Positions 62,742 through 64,000 of a stretch of DNA of 64,000 nt are shown piece after piece. Under the pieces are notes generated by a model that saw only the letters and a list, made by a program, of their open reading frames with translations, was not told where the DNA came from and did not search any database. How positions within the stretch are numbered: the stretch's first letter is position 1; the number at the start of each line of letters is the position of its first letter. The position numbers and the translations under genes were made by a program. This DNA comes from Pseudomonas sp. UFMG81 (GTDB taxonomy: Bacteria; Pseudomonadota; Gammaproteobacteria; Pseudomonadales; Pseudomonadaceae), in the NCBI RefSeq assembly GCF_015354575.1, contig NZ_JACAFQ010000002.1, positions 784 to 64,783 on the forward strand. The letters are read 5' to 3'.

Positions 62742-63635
62742 ATGGAGTTCAGTCAGTTGCGCATCTTCCAGGCCGTGGCTGAGGAAGGTTCGCTTACTCG
62801 CGCCGCCGAGCGCCTGCATCGAGTGCCGTCGAACCTGTCCACCCGCTTGCGCCAACTCGAAGAGCAGCTAGGTGTCGAGTTGTTCCTGCGCGAGCGCCAG
62901 CGCTTGCAGCTGTCGCCGGCCGGCAAGGTGTTGCTGGACTATGCCAACCGTCTGGCGGCGTTGCGCGACGAGGCCATGGCCGCAGTGCAGGGCGGCCAGC
63001 CGGCAGGTAGCTTCGTGCTCGGTACCATGTACAGCACGGCGGCGATCCACTTGCCTGCGCTGCTGGCGCGCTATCACCAGGCTTATCCTGCGGTGAACCT
63101 GCAAGTGCAGGCGGCGCCCAGTGCGGAACTGCTCGAAGGGCTGCTCAGCCACCGGCTCGACGCCGCGTTGATCGATGGCCCGCCCAGCCTGGCTGGCCTG
63201 GACGGTGTGCCGCTGTGCGACGAAACCCTGGTGTTGATCAGCAGCCCCGAGCACCCGCCCGTGCACAGCGCCAAGGATGTTGCCGGCGAGGCGATGTTCA
63301 CCTTCCGCCGGGGGTGTTCGTACCGCATGCGCCTGGAGGCCTGGTACGCCCATGCCCATACGCCCATGGGGCGGGTGATGGAGATCGAGTCCTACCAGAG
63401 CATGCTGGCCTGCGTGATCGCCGGCGCCGGGGTGGCGCTGATGGCGCAATCGATGCTCGACAGCCTGCCAGGGCGTGATCGGGTGCGCGCCCACAGGTTG
63501 CAGGCACCCTTCGATCAGGCCACTACCTGGTTGATGTGGCGCCAGGGCATGTGCGGGGCGAATTTGCAGGCTTGGATCGATCTGCAACAAAGCGAAACGA
63601 TTGACCGACCGTCGGGTGCTGCCGCCAGCGCTTGA
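62742..63635 (+). CDS. LysR-family transcriptional regulator
   Basis: 297 residues: the winged helix MEFSQLRIFQAVAEEGSLTR...HRVPSNLSTRLRQLEEQLGVELFLRE is canonical, followed by a two-lobe effector domain (FVLGTMYSTAAIHLPALLARYH; YQSMLACVIAGAGVALM). The ATG at 62742 follows GGAGAAT. It is probably an autoregulator and controller of the divergent MFS transporter. Its effector is unknown. Confidence 0.92.
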   Translation: MEFSQLRIFQAVAEEGSLTRAAERLHRVPSNLSTRLRQLEEQLGVELFLRERQRLQLSPAGKVLLDYANRLAALRDEAMAAVQGGQPAGSFVLGTMYSTAAIHLPALLARYHQAYPAVNLQVQAAPSAELLEGLLSHRLDAALIDGPPSLAGLDGVPLCDETLVLISSPEHPPVHSAKDVAGEAMFTFRRGCSYRMRLEAWYAHAHTPMGRVMEIESYQSMLACVIAGAGVALMAQSMLDSLPGRDRVRAHRLQAPFDQATTWLMWRQGMCGANLQAWIDLQQSETIDRPSGAAASA

Positions 63636-63645
63636 TCCGGGTCAA
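63632..63645 (+). promoter_or_regulatory. Probable Anr/FNR box
   Basis: TTGATCCGGGTCAA matches the FNR/Anr consensus TTGAT-N4-ATCAA at nine of ten fixed positions. It overlaps the LysR stop codon and stands about 120 bases upstream of the PA1414-like gene, a spacing that leaves room for a leader or small RNA. Confidence 0.6.
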
Positions 63646-63759
63646 AATCGCCCCTATCTGTAAGAACAGAGGCATGCGTAATACAGGACATCGGACTATG
63701 ATCTGTATGACGCATCGCAGAATTGATTGACCGTGAGGCTGACCCGTAAAGGGGGCACT

Positions 63760-63888
63760 ATGAACGAACGCATGTACAACTGGCTCCACGACCTCGCCGT
63801 CGCCTTGGGCTTGCTCCCGCCACCGCTGCAGCCGGTGCCGATCCCTACCGACGAAGAACAACGCAAGCGCCAGCCGCGTCGTCGCTGA
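63760..63888 (+). CDS. PA1414-family small protein
   Basis: A 42-residue protein, MNERMYNWLHDLAVALGLLP then PPLQPVPIPTDEEQRKRQPRRR: a short amphipathic helix followed by a proline-rich and basic tail. I recognise it as the Pseudomonas PA1414 type. In P. aeruginosa this ORF lies within the oxygen-responsive SicX small RNA. Here too an Anr-like box lies upstream and a strong terminator 13 bases after the stop, so the transcript may be a dual-function RNA. GGGGG precedes the ATG. Confidence 0.75.
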   Translation: MNERMYNWLHDLAVALGLLPPPLQPVPIPTDEEQRKRQPRRR

Positions 63889-63900
63889 AACCCCAGGAAA

Positions 63901-63935
63901 AAGGCCGCCGCATCGACAGGATGCGGCGGCCTTTT
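63901..63935 (+). terminator. Intrinsic terminator
   Basis: A stem AAGGCCGCCGCATC / GATGCGGCGGCCTT (loop GACAG) ends in TTTT, directly after the PA1414-like gene. Confidence 0.88.
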
Positions 63936-63975
63936 GCGTTTCATAGGGTACAGATCACGGCCCAGCCTTAAACCC

Positions 63976-64000
63976 GTAGGAGCCGGCAAGCCGGCTCCTA
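63976..64000. repeat. REP element at window edge
   Basis: GTAGGAGCCGGC and GCCGGCTCCTA pair around AA at the very end of the window; the element may extend beyond it. Confidence 0.8.

Overview
The window is GC-rich Gammaproteobacterial DNA that reads as a chromosome segment of the Pseudomonas putida group. The evidence is the two tandem fadD genes next to phaJ and an ECF sigma factor, Pseudomonas-type small proteins (DUF2790, a PA1414-like protein), and many paired REP elements of the form GTAGGAGC(G/C)GGC...GCCG(G/C)GCTCCTAC between genes. Family names are assigned from recognised motifs and remembered homologues; no search was run.

Layout. 1-648: dispersed-repeat DNA. 649-13462: core genes, namely a DMT exporter, aceK (isocitrate dehydrogenase kinase/phosphatase), a DUF6279 lipoprotein, a CvfB-like S1 protein, a secreted beta-helix protein, CsbD, YihY-def, a GNAT protein, a DUF2790 protein, and a MocR regulator divergent from a threonine dehydratase. 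A LysE exporter follows.

14497-27801 is the accessory part: vgrG, a DUF4123 adaptor and a 1606-residue Rhs effector, which form a type VI secretion effector cluster. Behind them lies a low-GC tail holding a second (orphan) Rhs C-terminal toxin cassette, a decayed third toxin remnant, and an array of small proteins. Five of these genes carry seven copies of one immunity-like domain (two genes are tandem two-domain fusions), and two further pairs of paralogues belong to families I do not recognise. The tail looks like a growing and decaying archive of toxin tips and immunity genes.

27992-31568: a GyrI-like protein, an AAC(6')-like acetyltransferase, and an ECF42-type sigma factor with its SnoaL, YciI and AHSA1 partner genes. 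31811-37317: lipid metabolism (phaJ-like hydratase, lysophospholipase-like hydrolase, two fadD). 37473-40171: a puuB/puuA-like pair for gamma-glutamylpolyamine use. 40680-48720: hrpA, a FabH-like ketosynthase, a porin and a FemAB-like protein. 48902-58143: an ABC exporter, a periplasmic cyclophilin, an alpha/beta hydrolase, a LysR regulator, azoR, a DMT exporter, a mechanosensitive channel and a DEAD-box helicase. 58191-58362: an IS5-like MITE. 58476-59003: a brnTA toxin-antitoxin pair whose toxin is frameshifted. 59016-64000: small proteins, a SUKH protein, a DMT transporter, an MFS/LysR divergent pair, and a PA1414-like small gene under a probable Anr box.

No tRNA, rRNA, CRISPR array or intact insertion sequence was seen.
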